Origin: CAYPNF01 sp964411985
GTDB lineage: Bacteria; Verrucomicrobiota; Verrucomicrobiia; Limisphaerales; J093
Direction of reading: 5' to 3'
Assembly: GCA_964411985.1 (NCBI GenBank)
Contig: CAYPNF010000003.1
Location: forward strand, 1-64,000
DNA: 64,000 nucleotides
The notes below the pieces were generated by a model, which ran no database searches, had not been told where the DNA came from, and saw only the letters and a list, made by a program, of their open reading frames with translations. The translations under genes were made by a program, and so were the position numbers. Position 1 is the first letter of the stretch, and each line of letters begins with the position of its first letter. Positions 1 through 8,524 of this stretch are shown in pieces.

Positions 1-905
1 CGCCAGCCGGGCGGCTGGCTTCCGTCCGTGTGGTGGAACAATGGCCGGCGCTGCAGGTGGGGACGGTCCCACGCGAGGGAGGCGTGCTCACCGTTGATTT
101 CGAAAGTGTAGAGGGCCTTGTGGCCGCGGGCGTAGCGGGTGGACTCAAACGTAGCCAGCGAACCGTTGGCAAACCGGCCGAGGAACGCACAGGCGTCATC
201 GATGCCCACCTTCTCGATCTTGCCGGTCAGGTTGCTCTTGCGCTCCTTGATGAAGGTCTCGGTCATGGCGCTGACCGTTTCGATGTTGCCATTGAGCCAG
301 AGCGCGGTGTCGATGCAATGCGCCAACAAGTCACCGGTGACGCCGGACCCGGCGGCCTTCACATCAAGGCGCCACAGCGCGTCGCCGCCCTGGGGCAGAT
401 CCTTGGAGATGGTCCAATCCTGAAGGAACTTCGCGCGATAGTGGAAGATGCGGCCCAAGCGACCCTCGTCGATCAACTGCTTGGCCAGCGTGACGGCCGG
501 TATGCGGCGGTAGTTGAAGGAAACGAAGTTCGGCACGCCGGCCTTTTCGATGGCCTTGACCATGCCTTCGGCTTCCTTGCCATCGCGGGCCAGCGGCTTC
601 TCGCAGATGATCATCTTGCCGGCCTTGGCGGCGGCGATGGCAACCTCGGCGTGCAGGTTGTTCGGCAGGCAAATGTCCACCAGGTCAATATCCTTGCGGG
701 CCAGAAGTTTCTTGTAATCCGTCTCGACGGATTCGAAGCCCCATTTGGCAGCGTGAGCGGCGGCCTTTTCGCCGTTGAAATCACAGATCGCCTTGAGAAC
801 GGGCTGGTATTCCAGATCGAAGAAATTCCCAACCTTGCGGTGGGCGTTGGAGTGGGTGCGGCCCATGAAGCCGCAGCCGACGAGACCGACGTTGAGTTTT
901 TTCAT
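1..905 (-). CDS. Gfo/Idh/MocA family oxidoreductase (partial, C-terminus beyond window)
   Basis: The start ATG (905-903) opens a protein beginning MKKLNVGLVGCGFMGRTHSN, a classical N-terminal Rossmann fold with a GxGxxG-type NAD(P) loop and GRTH. The family motif ICEKPLA follows around residue 120, where the Lys of EKP is the usual catalytic residue. Known family role: NAD(P)-dependent oxidation or reduction of sugars and sugar acids in the cytoplasm; the substrate cannot be read here. About 301 codons are visible and the gene continues off the left edge, so length and C-terminal domain cannot be judged. No clear ribosome site precedes the ATG. The next gene on the same strand (TIM-barrel isomerase) ends 64 bases upstream, so the two are probably co-transcribed for sugar catabolism. 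Confidence 0.9.
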   Translation of the reverse strand, partial: MKKLNVGLVGCGFMGRTHSNAHRKVGNFFDLEYQPVLKAICDFNGEKAAAHAAKWGFESVETDYKKLLARKDIDLVDICLPNNLHAEVAIAAAKAGKMIICEKPLARDGKEAEGMVKAIEKAGVPNFVSFNYRRIPAVTLAKQLIDEGRLGRIFHYRAKFLQDWTISKDLPQGGDALWRLDVKAAGSGVTGDLLAHCIDTALWLNGNIETVSAMTETFIKERKSNLTGKIEKVGIDDACAFLGRFANGSLATFESTRYARGHKALYTFEINGEHASLAWDRPHLQRRPLFHHTDGSQPPGW

Positions 906-969
906 TTTAGAGTGTTGTTCGTGGTGAGTTGTTCGTTGTCCGTTAAATAGGGGTTCCGAAGTACTCTGG

Positions 970-2025
970 CTATTCCTTCCACCCATGGTTCTCCCGCACC
1001 TGAATCATGGCGGCGAGAATGTCGTTCCACGTTTGTTGCTTCATCATCACGGCGTTCGGGAACATGCAGCCATCCCAGCACACGTGGCGGAACTTCTTGG
1101 TGACCGCCCCGCTCGCATCCCTCATCCAGTGCCCCGCATCGCGCGTGATGTCCAGTTTCCCATTGGGGTCGTCCGCCAGGCAGTGGTGCCCGGTCTTGTC
1201 GTGGGTTCCGGAACCTTTCACGGTCCCGTCATTTTGGGCGATGTGGAAATCAAGGGTCCAAGGGCGCAACTGCGCGGTCAGCGTGCGCAGGGCTTGCTGG
1301 AAGACCTCAGTCTGATCCCACGTGAAATCGGCTGGCAGGATGCGGTCTTCCGGCGCGTTGTAGCCCAAGGTGTAGAGGAGCGTGTGGGCCATATCGGCCT
1401 GGAATCCGAGCGTCTGGGGCCGGTTCACCAGCTCCAGCAACTTCACCATTTGGCGCCAGCTGTGCATGGCTCCCCAGCAGATTTCTCCTTCCGCAGCCAG
1501 GCGTTCCCCGAAACCCTCGGCCACGGTGCAGGCTTCACGGAAGGTCTGGGCGATGCGCTTGGTATTCCCCTCCGGATCCGCGCCCCAATCTGAAACGCCT
1601 GCGGCGGAATCGATACGGACCACACCGTTGGGTCGTGCACCCCATTCCCGGAACTTGGCGGCAATCCGGCACCCTTTGCGCACTTGCTCCACGAACTTCT
1701 TAGTGTCTTCGGGCCCGCCCATCGCGCTTCCCCCCCCCGTAGGCGGCCAGATCGGAGCCACCACCGACCCCACCACCAACCCCTTCGATTGGATCTTCTC
1801 GGCGACGCGTTTTAGGTCGTCATCGGAAATATCAATGTTGATATGCGGTTCGAACAGGAAGATGTCTACGCCATCAAACTTAACGCCATTCACCTCGGTG
1901 GCGGCCGTCAGGTTCAGCATCGTATCCAGGTCGATGCACGGTTCGGCGCCCGGCGACCCTTTGCCAACCAGGCCGGGCCACATGGCGTTGTGAAGTTTCG
2001 GATAATTGTTTTGGCGCGTGCTCAT
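970..2025 (-). CDS. Sugar phosphate isomerase/epimerase-like TIM-barrel protein
   Basis: 351 residues, no signal peptide. The sequence reads as a xylose-isomerase-like (AP endonuclease 2 family) TIM barrel: early GVKFDGVDIFLFEPH, central GEICWGAMHSW and FQADMAHTLL, and late LDFHIAQND, which supply the Glu/Asp/His residues that normally bind the divalent metal. The ATG at 2025-2023 is preceded by a good Shine-Dalgarno (GAAGGACT). Such proteins are often paired with Gfo/Idh/MocA oxidoreductases, as here with the gene downstream, in oxidation-isomerisation routes for unusual sugars or inositols. The exact substrate is not determinable. It is divergent from the fucosidase gene across a 294 base gap. 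Confidence 0.8.
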   Translation of the reverse strand: MSTRQNNYPKLHNAMWPGLVGKGSPGAEPCIDLDTMLNLTAATEVNGVKFDGVDIFLFEPHINIDISDDDLKRVAEKIQSKGLVVGSVVAPIWPPTGGGSAMGGPEDTKKFVEQVRKGCRIAAKFREWGARPNGVVRIDSAAGVSDWGADPEGNTKRIAQTFREACTVAEGFGERLAAEGEICWGAMHSWRQMVKLLELVNRPQTLGFQADMAHTLLYTLGYNAPEDRILPADFTWDQTEVFQQALRTLTAQLRPWTLDFHIAQNDGTVKGSGTHDKTGHHCLADDPNGKLDITRDAGHWMRDASGAVTKKFRHVCWDGCMFPNAVMMKQQTWNDILAAMIQVRENHGWKE

Positions 2026-2319
2026 GTTCAGTCCTTCTATTCGTCGATAACAACGAGCGGAAAGCTCAGCCCTCCCGGTGAGGGGAATCCGTCCTGCTCG
2101 CTGGATTATTTCGCGAGAATGCTAGGCGGACCGCGTGGCAGCAATCAATGGCAAAGTGCTGGGTTTTTCCACCTGGGGACCCACCACCTGGAAACGAGCG
2201 TTGCCATCGCGTATCTGCTGTGCTAATCCCATACATCGTCTCCCTGAACCTTCGGGGCCCTTTCCTGGATCCGAGCTGGGAGTGGACAGCATACGCGAGC
2301 GTACCAACAGGCAACTGAC
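2026..2319. other. Intergenic region between divergent sugar genes
   Basis: This 294 base gap should hold both promoters for the TIM-barrel isomerase (leftward) and the fucosidase (rightward). Apart from the Shine-Dalgarno of the leftward gene, I see no convincing promoter, operator palindrome or small gene. No Shine-Dalgarno precedes the fucosidase ATG. Confidence 0.4.
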
Positions 2320-3810
2320 ATGAAAACTCAATCCAAATGGGTAAAAAGCACTCTGGTCATCCTGGCCGGACTCTACACGGCAGGCGCCATGGCAGCGGGC
2401 CCTTATCAGGCCAAGTGGGAGTCACTGGACAAACGGCCGGCTCCAGAGTGGTTCCTGGATGCGAAGTTTGGCATCTTTATTCACTGGGGCCTTTATTCGG
2501 TCGCCTCTTGGGGCGCCCCCAAGACCTACGCCGAATGGTACTGGCAAAACATGGCCGATAAGAAACCGGACAATGTCTGGTGGAAATACCATCAGAAGAC
2601 CTACGGCGCGGACTTCGAGTACAAGGAATTTGCCACCCTGTTCAAAGCCGAGAATTACAATGCGGATGAGTGGGCGGACCTGTTCCACCGATCCGGCGCG
2701 AAGTACGTTGTGCCCACCTCCAAGCATCACGAGGGTTACGCCCTCTGGCCCAGCGCCGACGCTAGCCGCACTTGGGGACGGCCCTGGAATGCGATGGAGA
2801 TCGGGCCTAAACGCGATCTACTCGGAGAACTGGCGACCTCCGTGCGCAAGAAGGACGGCATGCGCTTCGGGTTCTACTTCTCCCTGTACGAATGGTTCAA
2901 TCCGCTCTGGCTCAAGGACCGTAAGAAGTACGCGATCGAGCACATGCACCCCCAATTCAAGGACGTCGTCTCCAGGTACAGCCCCTCCATCATCTTCTCC
3001 GATGGAGAATGGGATATGCCGTCCTCCGACTGGCAGAGCGAGGCTCTGCTGGCCTGGCTCTACAATGAATCCCCCTGCAAGGACGAGGTGATCGTCAATG
3101 ACCGCTGGGGAAAGGAGACCCGTCACAAGCACGGAGGATACTTCACGACGGAATACGGCGCGGGCATGAAAGATGACGCCCATCCTTGGGAGGAAAACCG
3201 CGGCATGGGCTATTCCTATGGGTACAACCAGGCTGAGAACGCGGATGAATACAAGAGCGCCCGCGAGTTGGTCCTGGTCCTGTGCGACTTGGTAAGCCGT
3301 GGCGGCAATTTCCTCCTCGACATTGGGCCCACCGGCGACGGCCGTATCCCCGTGATCATGCAAGATCGACTCCTGGAAATCGGGAATTGGCTCAAGGTGA
3401 ACGGGGAAGCCATCTATGCCACCCGTCACGCTGGACGGGATTGCCAATGGACGGAGGGCAAACGTCCGGATCAAGGTTACAAGGAATACAAGGAGGAATA
3501 CAATCTGATGGGCCAGCTTGGGCAGTCGCCCAGAGGAGGCAAGGCGTGCAAGCAGTTGTTCTTCACCAAGAAACCGGGAGCACTTTACGCCATCAGCGCA
3601 GGGTGGCCGGGACAAACCCTCACGATCAAGCAGGTGGAACTGGAAAAGAATGCGCGCGTCACCTTGTTAGGTTACGCTGATCCACTAACCTATAGTGTTC
3701 GTGGAAAAGATGTTATCATCAACATTCCAGCCCTCAACGGCGACCAGATTCCATGTCAGTACGCGTATACGTTCAAACTGGAAACAGGGAAGTTGTTACC
3801 TGAAAAATAG
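2320..3810 (+). CDS. Alpha-L-fucosidase, GH29 family, secreted
   Basis: 496 residues. An N-terminal signal peptide (Lys-rich start, hydrophobic core LVILAGLYTAGAM, likely cut after AMA near residue 26) sends it out of the cytoplasm. GH29 hallmarks are present: FGIFIHWGLYSV (about 50-61), SKHHEGYALW (about 135-144), the nucleophile region IIFSDGEW with Asp228, and GNFLLDIGPTGDG near residue 325. The family releases L-fucose from glycans with retention. A C-terminal beta-sandwich follows the barrel. Length fits the family. Adjacent sugar oxidoreductase and isomerase genes suggest use of fucosylated algal or host glycans. A hairpin terminator lies 30 bases after the stop. Confidence 0.9.
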   Translation: MKTQSKWVKSTLVILAGLYTAGAMAAGPYQAKWESLDKRPAPEWFLDAKFGIFIHWGLYSVASWGAPKTYAEWYWQNMADKKPDNVWWKYHQKTYGADFEYKEFATLFKAENYNADEWADLFHRSGAKYVVPTSKHHEGYALWPSADASRTWGRPWNAMEIGPKRDLLGELATSVRKKDGMRFGFYFSLYEWFNPLWLKDRKKYAIEHMHPQFKDVVSRYSPSIIFSDGEWDMPSSDWQSEALLAWLYNESPCKDEVIVNDRWGKETRHKHGGYFTTEYGAGMKDDAHPWEENRGMGYSYGYNQAENADEYKSARELVLVLCDLVSRGGNFLLDIGPTGDGRIPVIMQDRLLEIGNWLKVNGEAIYATRHAGRDCQWTEGKRPDQGYKEYKEEYNLMGQLGQSPRGGKACKQLFFTKKPGALYAISAGWPGQTLTIKQVELEKNARVTLLGYADPLTYSVRGKDVIINIPALNGDQIPCQYAYTFKLETGKLLPEK

Positions 3811-3840
3811 GGATATTCCCCCCTCCCTTGCCTCCTCCTC

Positions 3841-3869
3841 AAGGCCCGGCTTGCTTAAGTCGGGCCTTT
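3841..3869 (+). terminator. Hairpin terminator after fucosidase
   Basis: AAGGCCCG (3841-3848) pairs with CGGGCCTT (3861-3868) across a 12-base loop. Only a short T tract follows. The right arm overlaps a sigma-28-like promoter for the next gene. Confidence 0.65.
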
Positions 3870-3882
3870 GCGTTGCCGATAG
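3856..3882 (+). promoter_or_regulatory. Candidate sigma-28 promoter for the 4.0 kb membrane protein
   Basis: TAAGTCGG (3856-3863), an 11-base spacer, then GCCGATAG (3875-3882). The -10 matches the flagellar sigma-28 consensus well; the -35 has only the TAA core. Spacing equals that of the stronger sigma-28 sites before flgM and the flagellin genes. It overlaps the upstream terminator. Confidence 0.5.
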
Positions 3883-4022
3883 AGACACCTGAGAGCCGCA
3901 GATCAGCCTAGGACGGCGGGAAAGAAATCCGCTCGGTTGGGCGTCAGTCACGGCTCGATCCGGGTGCTGGTTCGGCGCGACTGAGCCAGGTGGGCGGATT
4001 CAGGTCTCAACCTATTTTTATC

Positions 4023-5750
4023 ATGCAGGAAGCGAATAGCCTACGGAAAATCCAATTCGGCTTGGCCGGCCTATTGGCCGTCGCCGTCGCCGCGGTCGCG
4101 GTTATTTTTGCGACCGAATCAAGGATTGCTTCCAACCAGTTGGCTTTGATCAAGGGAATCAATCAAGGGTTGAGCGTGGTGGGGAATGCCCAGAGGGATC
4201 TGGCTGCGTTCTCGGGATCGCTCCACACGCTGTTGCTCAACCCGGAATCCACCGTTCACCGTCAAGCGCTCACCACCGCGGAGAACAACCTCTCGGCCTC
4301 GCTCCGCGCGCTCTTGAAGGAAAAGGGCCATGGCCCCGATTTTCAGACGCTCGCCACCAAATGCAACGATTCTTCCCTGAAAGAACTGACCACTTCCACC
4401 CGGAAACTGGAAGCGGCGGTCAAATCGGATCCCACAACGGTGCCGAACTTATTGGCAACCAGCTTTGCCCCTAGCAGCCGCAAACTGGAATCGGAACTGA
4501 ATGCGTTGCGAGACCAGGTGAACAAGAACGCCAACGAGCGAATCTTTGAGGTGTCGGGAAGCGAGATGACCGGCCTGGTTGTCACCGGAGTTCTTCTGCT
4601 CGTCCTGCTCGCGTGGGGAGCCGCCCAGTGGGTGGCGCTCCAGAAAAGAATCGAGGCCGCTCAAAACGCGGCCCGCACCTTGCAGGGTGCACAGGCAACC
4701 GCCAAGGAAGCCGAGGCGAAGATTGCACTTCTCGAACAACAGACCCGGCAACAGACCAGTGCGGAAACGGCAGAGAAAGCGGAACGCGCTCGAATCCCGC
4801 TGGTGGACGCGCGGCAAATTGGCAATGCACTCCTCCAAATCCTCACGCACGGTGCGAACAAGACGAAGGCGGGGTGGCGGGATGAAACTCACGTGCAAGT
4901 GGTCTTTGAAGTGGCCCCAGCCGAAGCACGACTATTGAAACCGCTCGTCACCGAGTTGATTGATGAGCCCAGCTCGGGACCTGCGGACCCTCCCGCCACC
5001 AATGAAAGTCGAACCAGTCCAAGCCTGCGTACGCGCATCATGATTGTGGAACCAGATCCGGTCTCGCGACATCTTGCGGCCCGCTTGGTCACGAAGGAGT
5101 TCGGCTATGAGGCTCAGGAGGTGGCCAGTGGGGGTGAAGCCCTGGATGCCATGCGCAACGGTCTCTTACCAGCCATGGTTCTGGCGGAGATCGGGATGCC
5201 CGGCGAGGACGCCTTCCGGATGCTCCACCAAATGCGAAATGATGCGCGGCTTCGTGTGGTCCCAGTTACCTTTTTTGGCAATGCAGAGAATACAGCGAAC
5301 CTTGCCAAGGCCTCGGAACTCCATGGCACCGGCCGACTCCTCACACCCTTCGTTGCGGAGGAAGTCTGGGAAGAGATCCATCGAGTACTCTCACCGCCCT
5401 CCAACGAGGGAAAAACCACCCCAGCCGCGATGCCAGAAGGAAGTTACGCCCAGTTGGTGGAATCGCTGACTGAGGAAATTGCCCAGACAGCTACGGAGGT
5501 GCGCATCGACCTCACCAAGGGCAACCGCAGGTCCGCCTTGGCACGCATCGATGGTATCCGCGGAGCCGCGATGAACCTCGGGGACCAAACCATCATCGCC
5601 ATCACGAAAAAGCTGGAGAAGGCGATCGAGGGTGGTGATTTTGAATCGATCATGCCGGAGCTGGAGTCCCTGGAAAAGGAAAACGAGCGAGTCAAGGGCA
5701 AGCTTGCCCAGATCGCGGCCGGAAAGACCGCTGAACGTTCGGAGTCTTGA
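4023..5750 (+). CDS. Membrane protein with degenerate receiver domain and C-terminal HPt-like helices
   Basis: 575 residues from ATG 4023; an in-frame GTG at 3990 would add 11. Layout from the ATG: membrane helix near 10-30; extracytoplasmic helical region to about 185; second membrane helix (LVVTGVLLLVLLAWGAAQW); a Gln/Glu/Ala-rich coiled coil; a receiver-like domain starting RIMIVEPDPVSRHLAARL; then a helical tail that could be an HPt. The topology resembles a chemoreceptor or kinase sensor without a kinase core. The receiver has lost key residues: the acidic pair is EPD, the phospho-acceptor Asp is Glu (VLAEIGMPG), and the KPF lysine is Thr (LTPF). I infer a non-phosphorylatable binding module. 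The tail lacks an obvious phospho-His. No specific family name is supportable. Confidence 0.75.
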   Translation: MQEANSLRKIQFGLAGLLAVAVAAVAVIFATESRIASNQLALIKGINQGLSVVGNAQRDLAAFSGSLHTLLLNPESTVHRQALTTAENNLSASLRALLKEKGHGPDFQTLATKCNDSSLKELTTSTRKLEAAVKSDPTTVPNLLATSFAPSSRKLESELNALRDQVNKNANERIFEVSGSEMTGLVVTGVLLLVLLAWGAAQWVALQKRIEAAQNAARTLQGAQATAKEAEAKIALLEQQTRQQTSAETAEKAERARIPLVDARQIGNALLQILTHGANKTKAGWRDETHVQVVFEVAPAEARLLKPLVTELIDEPSSGPADPPATNESRTSPSLRTRIMIVEPDPVSRHLAARLVTKEFGYEAQEVASGGEALDAMRNGLLPAMVLAEIGMPGEDAFRMLHQMRNDARLRVVPVTFFGNAENTANLAKASELHGTGRLLTPFVAEEVWEEIHRVLSPPSNEGKTTPAAMPEGSYAQLVESLTEEIAQTATEVRIDLTKGNRRSALARIDGIRGAAMNLGDQTIIAITKKLEKAIEGGDFESIMPELESLEKENERVKGKLAQIAAGKTAERSES

Positions 5751-5788
5751 GACCTTGGGACTAACTGGAATGGGGTCCTAAGCCTGGA

Positions 5789-6691
5789 CTAGACGAGACC
5801 TTCCACGATGGCGGGCAACCGCTCAATATAGCTGCGCAAACTATTGCGAGCAGCCAAGATATGGGTTGGACTCTGGTCCGGGAACAGGATTCCCCACCCT
5901 GCGGTCTCCACCCAAACATCCGCCGAAATCTTCTGAGGATTGCCACTGGTGCCAATCTTGGCCTGCCTCACCAAGAGATCAGCAACCTGCACCGCAGCAA
6001 CGACTTGAGGGAACTTCTTCGCCTCCCCAGGGCGGTGATGACACTCCGCCGTCTCGATCATCACTTCGGGAAGGTTATGCCAGCGCAGGTACATCCCTCC
6101 CAATTTGGAGTGGTCCACCCCCAAGACCTCTTGCTCGGTCTGGAGCAAGTCGTTCTGCCCTTCTTGGAGGCGTCTACGGATCTCCGCAAAATGTTGAGGA
6201 AAAGCGGCGGCCATGGCGATCTTGCCGACATCATGCACCAGACCAGCCACGTAGTCAGCCTCTTCCGAGGAAGCTTGAGCCGCAATCACGACCTCACTGG
6301 TTAGCAAAGCCGTGGCGATACAATGCTGCCAAAAGCCCCTCCAAGGGAAAGGGACATTGCCGGCTAACTTCTGAAAGTCCTCGATCACAGGAGTTACCAT
6401 CGCCAACTGCCGGATCTGCCTGACCCCGAGGTAGAAAACGGCCTCCTCGATGCTCTTCACTGGGGTGGTGATGCCGTAGTAGACCGAGTTCACCAACCGC
6501 AGGAGACGGGACGTCAGGGAAGGGTCACGCCGGATGACATCCGAGATCTGCGAAGTAAAGCGCTGGTCAGCATCCAGCAACTCGCGCAACGCGTGGCTGA
6601 TGCTGCTAAGGGACGGCAACCGGGGGCAGTTACGCAACCGTGCCTCAATTGCCGTCAGCTCTAGCGGTTCTATCGAAGGAGTCACACTCAT
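5789..6691 (-). CDS. HDOD domain protein
   Basis: 300 residues from the ATG at 6691-6689. An HDOD domain spans about residues 15-220, with SLSSISHALRELL at its start, the helix LTSRLLRLVNSVYYG, and GLVHDVGKIAMAAAFP, where the His-Asp of an HD fold is kept. HDOD proteins are usually regulatory rather than catalytic and sit in bacterial signalling and motility clusters; the partner here is unknown. An upstream in-frame TTG at 6730 is possible but less likely. It is divergent from the CheX-like gene and convergent with the membrane pseudo-receiver gene. Confidence 0.85.
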   Translation of the reverse strand: MSVTPSIEPLELTAIEARLRNCPRLPSLSSISHALRELLDADQRFTSQISDVIRRDPSLTSRLLRLVNSVYYGITTPVKSIEEAVFYLGVRQIRQLAMVTPVIEDFQKLAGNVPFPWRGFWQHCIATALLTSEVVIAAQASSEEADYVAGLVHDVGKIAMAAAFPQHFAEIRRRLQEGQNDLLQTEQEVLGVDHSKLGGMYLRWHNLPEVMIETAECHHRPGEAKKFPQVVAAVQVADLLVRQAKIGTSGNPQKISADVWVETAGWGILFPDQSPTHILAARNSLRSYIERLPAIVEGLV

Positions 6692-6761
6692 GACATGGTT
6701 GGATATTAGGGATCCTCTTGCAATCGTCAACCAACCACAGGCGCTATTTCAAAAAAAGAGT

Positions 6762-6788
6762 TAAGTGCTAGGAAAAAGATGCCGATGA
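6762..6788 (+). promoter_or_regulatory. Candidate sigma-28 promoter for cheX-like gene
   Basis: TAAGTGCT (6762-6769), 11-base spacer, GCCGATGA (6781-6788). The arrangement matches the flagellar sigma-28 sites elsewhere in the window. The start codon is at 6798, so transcription would begin about 3 bases before the ATG. Confidence 0.5.
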
Positions 6789-6797
6789 CCCAGTAGG

Positions 6798-7268
6798 ATG
6801 ATAGCCGACATCGATAAACTCACCGAGTCAGCAGTAAGAGAGTTCTTTACGACCATGCTGGGGGCCGAACTCATCACAGATACGGACGCGGGCCTTGCCA
6901 ATGACGGGAGCGCGCAAGTGGTTGGCTCGGTCTCGTTTGTTGGACAGGCGAGTGGGCTGGTCTGCTTGTACATGAGTGAGCCGCTGGCCCTTCGAATCAC
7001 CAGCCACATGTTGGGGCTTAGCCAGGAAGAGGCGAACGACGCCGAAATCGTCAATGATGCCGTTGGTGAAATGACCAACATGGTGGGAGGCCATTTCAAG
7101 TCTCGGCTCACCGACCGCGGCTTAGCCTGTAAGCTTTCCATTCCCTCGATCGTTCGAGGGAGCAACTTCACAATTGAATCCGTCACAAACACCACGCGGG
7201 TGGTCCTCGGGTTCAAACTGGAAGCGGAGAGAATTGTAGCGGAAGTAATACTTAAGCAAACTGCCTAG
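6798..7268 (+). CDS. CheX-like chemotaxis phosphatase
   Basis: 156 residues, cytoplasmic, no signal peptide. The core NDAVGEMTNMVGGHFKSRL (about 83-101) matches the CheC/CheX active-site helix, where a Glu and an Asn separated by three residues (E88, N92) attack phospho-CheY. Known role: dephosphorylation of a CheY-type response regulator. The next gene, five bases after this stop, encodes a protein with an intact receiver domain and is the natural candidate substrate (inference). No Shine-Dalgarno is visible, and the likely promoter sits almost on the start codon. Confidence 0.85.
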   Translation: MIADIDKLTESAVREFFTTMLGAELITDTDAGLANDGSAQVVGSVSFVGQASGLVCLYMSEPLALRITSHMLGLSQEEANDAEIVNDAVGEMTNMVGGHFKSRLTDRGLACKLSIPSIVRGSNFTIESVTNTTRVVLGFKLEAERIVAEVILKQTA

Positions 7269-7273
7269 ACACC

Positions 7274-8413
7274 ATGGGACCCAAGATTCTGACTGTTGAC
7301 GACAGCAAGACGATCCGGATGATCATCAGCAAGGCTTTCAAGCCTTTTGACTGTGAAGTTTCGGAAGCTAGCAATGGGGTGGAAGGCCTGGCGATGGCTT
7401 CGAAGGAGAAGCCGGACCTGATCATTCTGGACCTAACCATGCCCATCATGGATGGCTACGAGACGCTCACCAAACTCAAGGCCGATCCGGAATTGAAGAA
7501 CATCCCCGTCGTGATGCTCACGGCCGAGGCTGGACGTGAAAATGTCCTGCGCATCGCCCGCCTGGGAGTCCGCGACTACCTGGTCAAACCCTTCAAGGAA
7601 GACCTGGTGATCGAGCGGGTAGGCCGAATCATCGATCTCAAGCCCAAGGGCGAGAGCATCACAAAGGCCAAACGCTTTGACGACCCCCTGAACATCCTCA
7701 TGGTGGATGACAAGCCGGCGATTCTGGACCAACTCAAGGATGGTCTGAAGGACACGACGTGGAAGCTGGTCGGCAAGATTGCGACAGGAGAAGCTGTCGA
7801 CTACGCCACCCAACACACTCCGGACGTAATCCTGATCTCGCTCAGCTTGCCGGAGAACGGAGGTTTCACGCTCTTCCAGATTCTGCGCGCCAGCTCCAAG
7901 ACCAAGTCGGTTCCCATCTTCGCCCTCTGCGTGAAAACCGCCACGGACGACCAGATGCGCGCTCAACAAGCGGGGTTCACCGGCATCATCACCAAGCCAA
8001 TCGATCTGGACGACCTGAAGTCCAAGATCACCCGCACTCTGAACCTGGACACCTCCTACAAGTACTTCTCGATCAAGGACGGTGTTCTGCTGATCAAGCT
8101 CCCAGGCAATTTCAGCCAATCGGTATCGAACGACGTTACCCTGCATCTGCGCCGTAAGGTGGCGGAAGGGGTCGACAGTGGCGTTAGCAAGGTCATCCTC
8201 GACATGAGCCAACTCGAGCGTCCGGACATCGCGCTCATTAAGCTTGGGTTCGGGGTGATTCAACTCTGCCACGAATTGTCCATGAAGATCCGCGTGATGG
8301 CCTCCTCCGCGGTTCTGCTGGAATGCAAAAACTACGAAGAAACGAAGGAGTGGCCTTTCTCCTCCTCCTTTGAGGAAGCGTTGGAAGCTCTTGCCGGCCG
8401 TGACCCGGCTTAG
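7274..8413 (+). CDS. Response regulator with two receiver domains and a STAS-like domain
   Basis: 379 residues. Receiver 1 (about 4-120) is intact: ILTVDDSKTIRM, LIILDLTMPIMDG with the acceptor Asp, VVMLTAEA, and LVKPF. Receiver 2 (about 136-255) keeps MVDDKP and ITKPI but has ILISLSLPENGG, with Ser in place of the phospho-acceptor Asp. The remainder, about 260-375, reads as a STAS-like fold (KDGVLLIKLPGNFS, KVILDMSQLERPD). The arrangement suggests phosphorylation at the first receiver changes binding through the other two domains. It is translated directly after the CheX-like phosphatase, a probable functional pair. A strong hairpin follows the stop. Confidence 0.85.
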   Translation: MGPKILTVDDSKTIRMIISKAFKPFDCEVSEASNGVEGLAMASKEKPDLIILDLTMPIMDGYETLTKLKADPELKNIPVVMLTAEAGRENVLRIARLGVRDYLVKPFKEDLVIERVGRIIDLKPKGESITKAKRFDDPLNILMVDDKPAILDQLKDGLKDTTWKLVGKIATGEAVDYATQHTPDVILISLSLPENGGFTLFQILRASSKTKSVPIFALCVKTATDDQMRAQQAGFTGIITKPIDLDDLKSKITRTLNLDTSYKYFSIKDGVLLIKLPGNFSQSVSNDVTLHLRRKVAEGVDSGVSKVILDMSQLERPDIALIKLGFGVIQLCHELSMKIRVMASSAVLLECKNYEETKEWPFSSSFEEALEALAGRDPA

Positions 8414-8436
8414 GCGACCAGTGATCAACACAGACG

Positions 8437-8456
8437 GTCTGCCCGGTTGGGCAGAC
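8437..8456 (+). terminator. Hairpin terminator after REC-REC-STAS gene
   Basis: GTCTGCCC (8437-8444) and GGGCAGAC (8449-8456) form a perfect 8-bp stem with a GGTT loop. Only two T residues follow, so termination may be factor-assisted. Confidence 0.6.
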
Positions 8457-8524
8457 TTGGGCGACCCTCGGGATCATGCCAGGATGGCACAGGGTAGCCG
8501 ACCGAACATGAACGGATTCAGATT

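Noticed and set aside
30..950. Plus-strand frame opposite the Gfo/Idh gene
   Set aside because: The minus strand carries a clear Rossmann loop and EKP motif; the other frame has none.
6700..6760. Sigma-54-like box upstream of the HDOD gene
   Set aside because: GG and GC elements are one base too close and flanking bases do not match.
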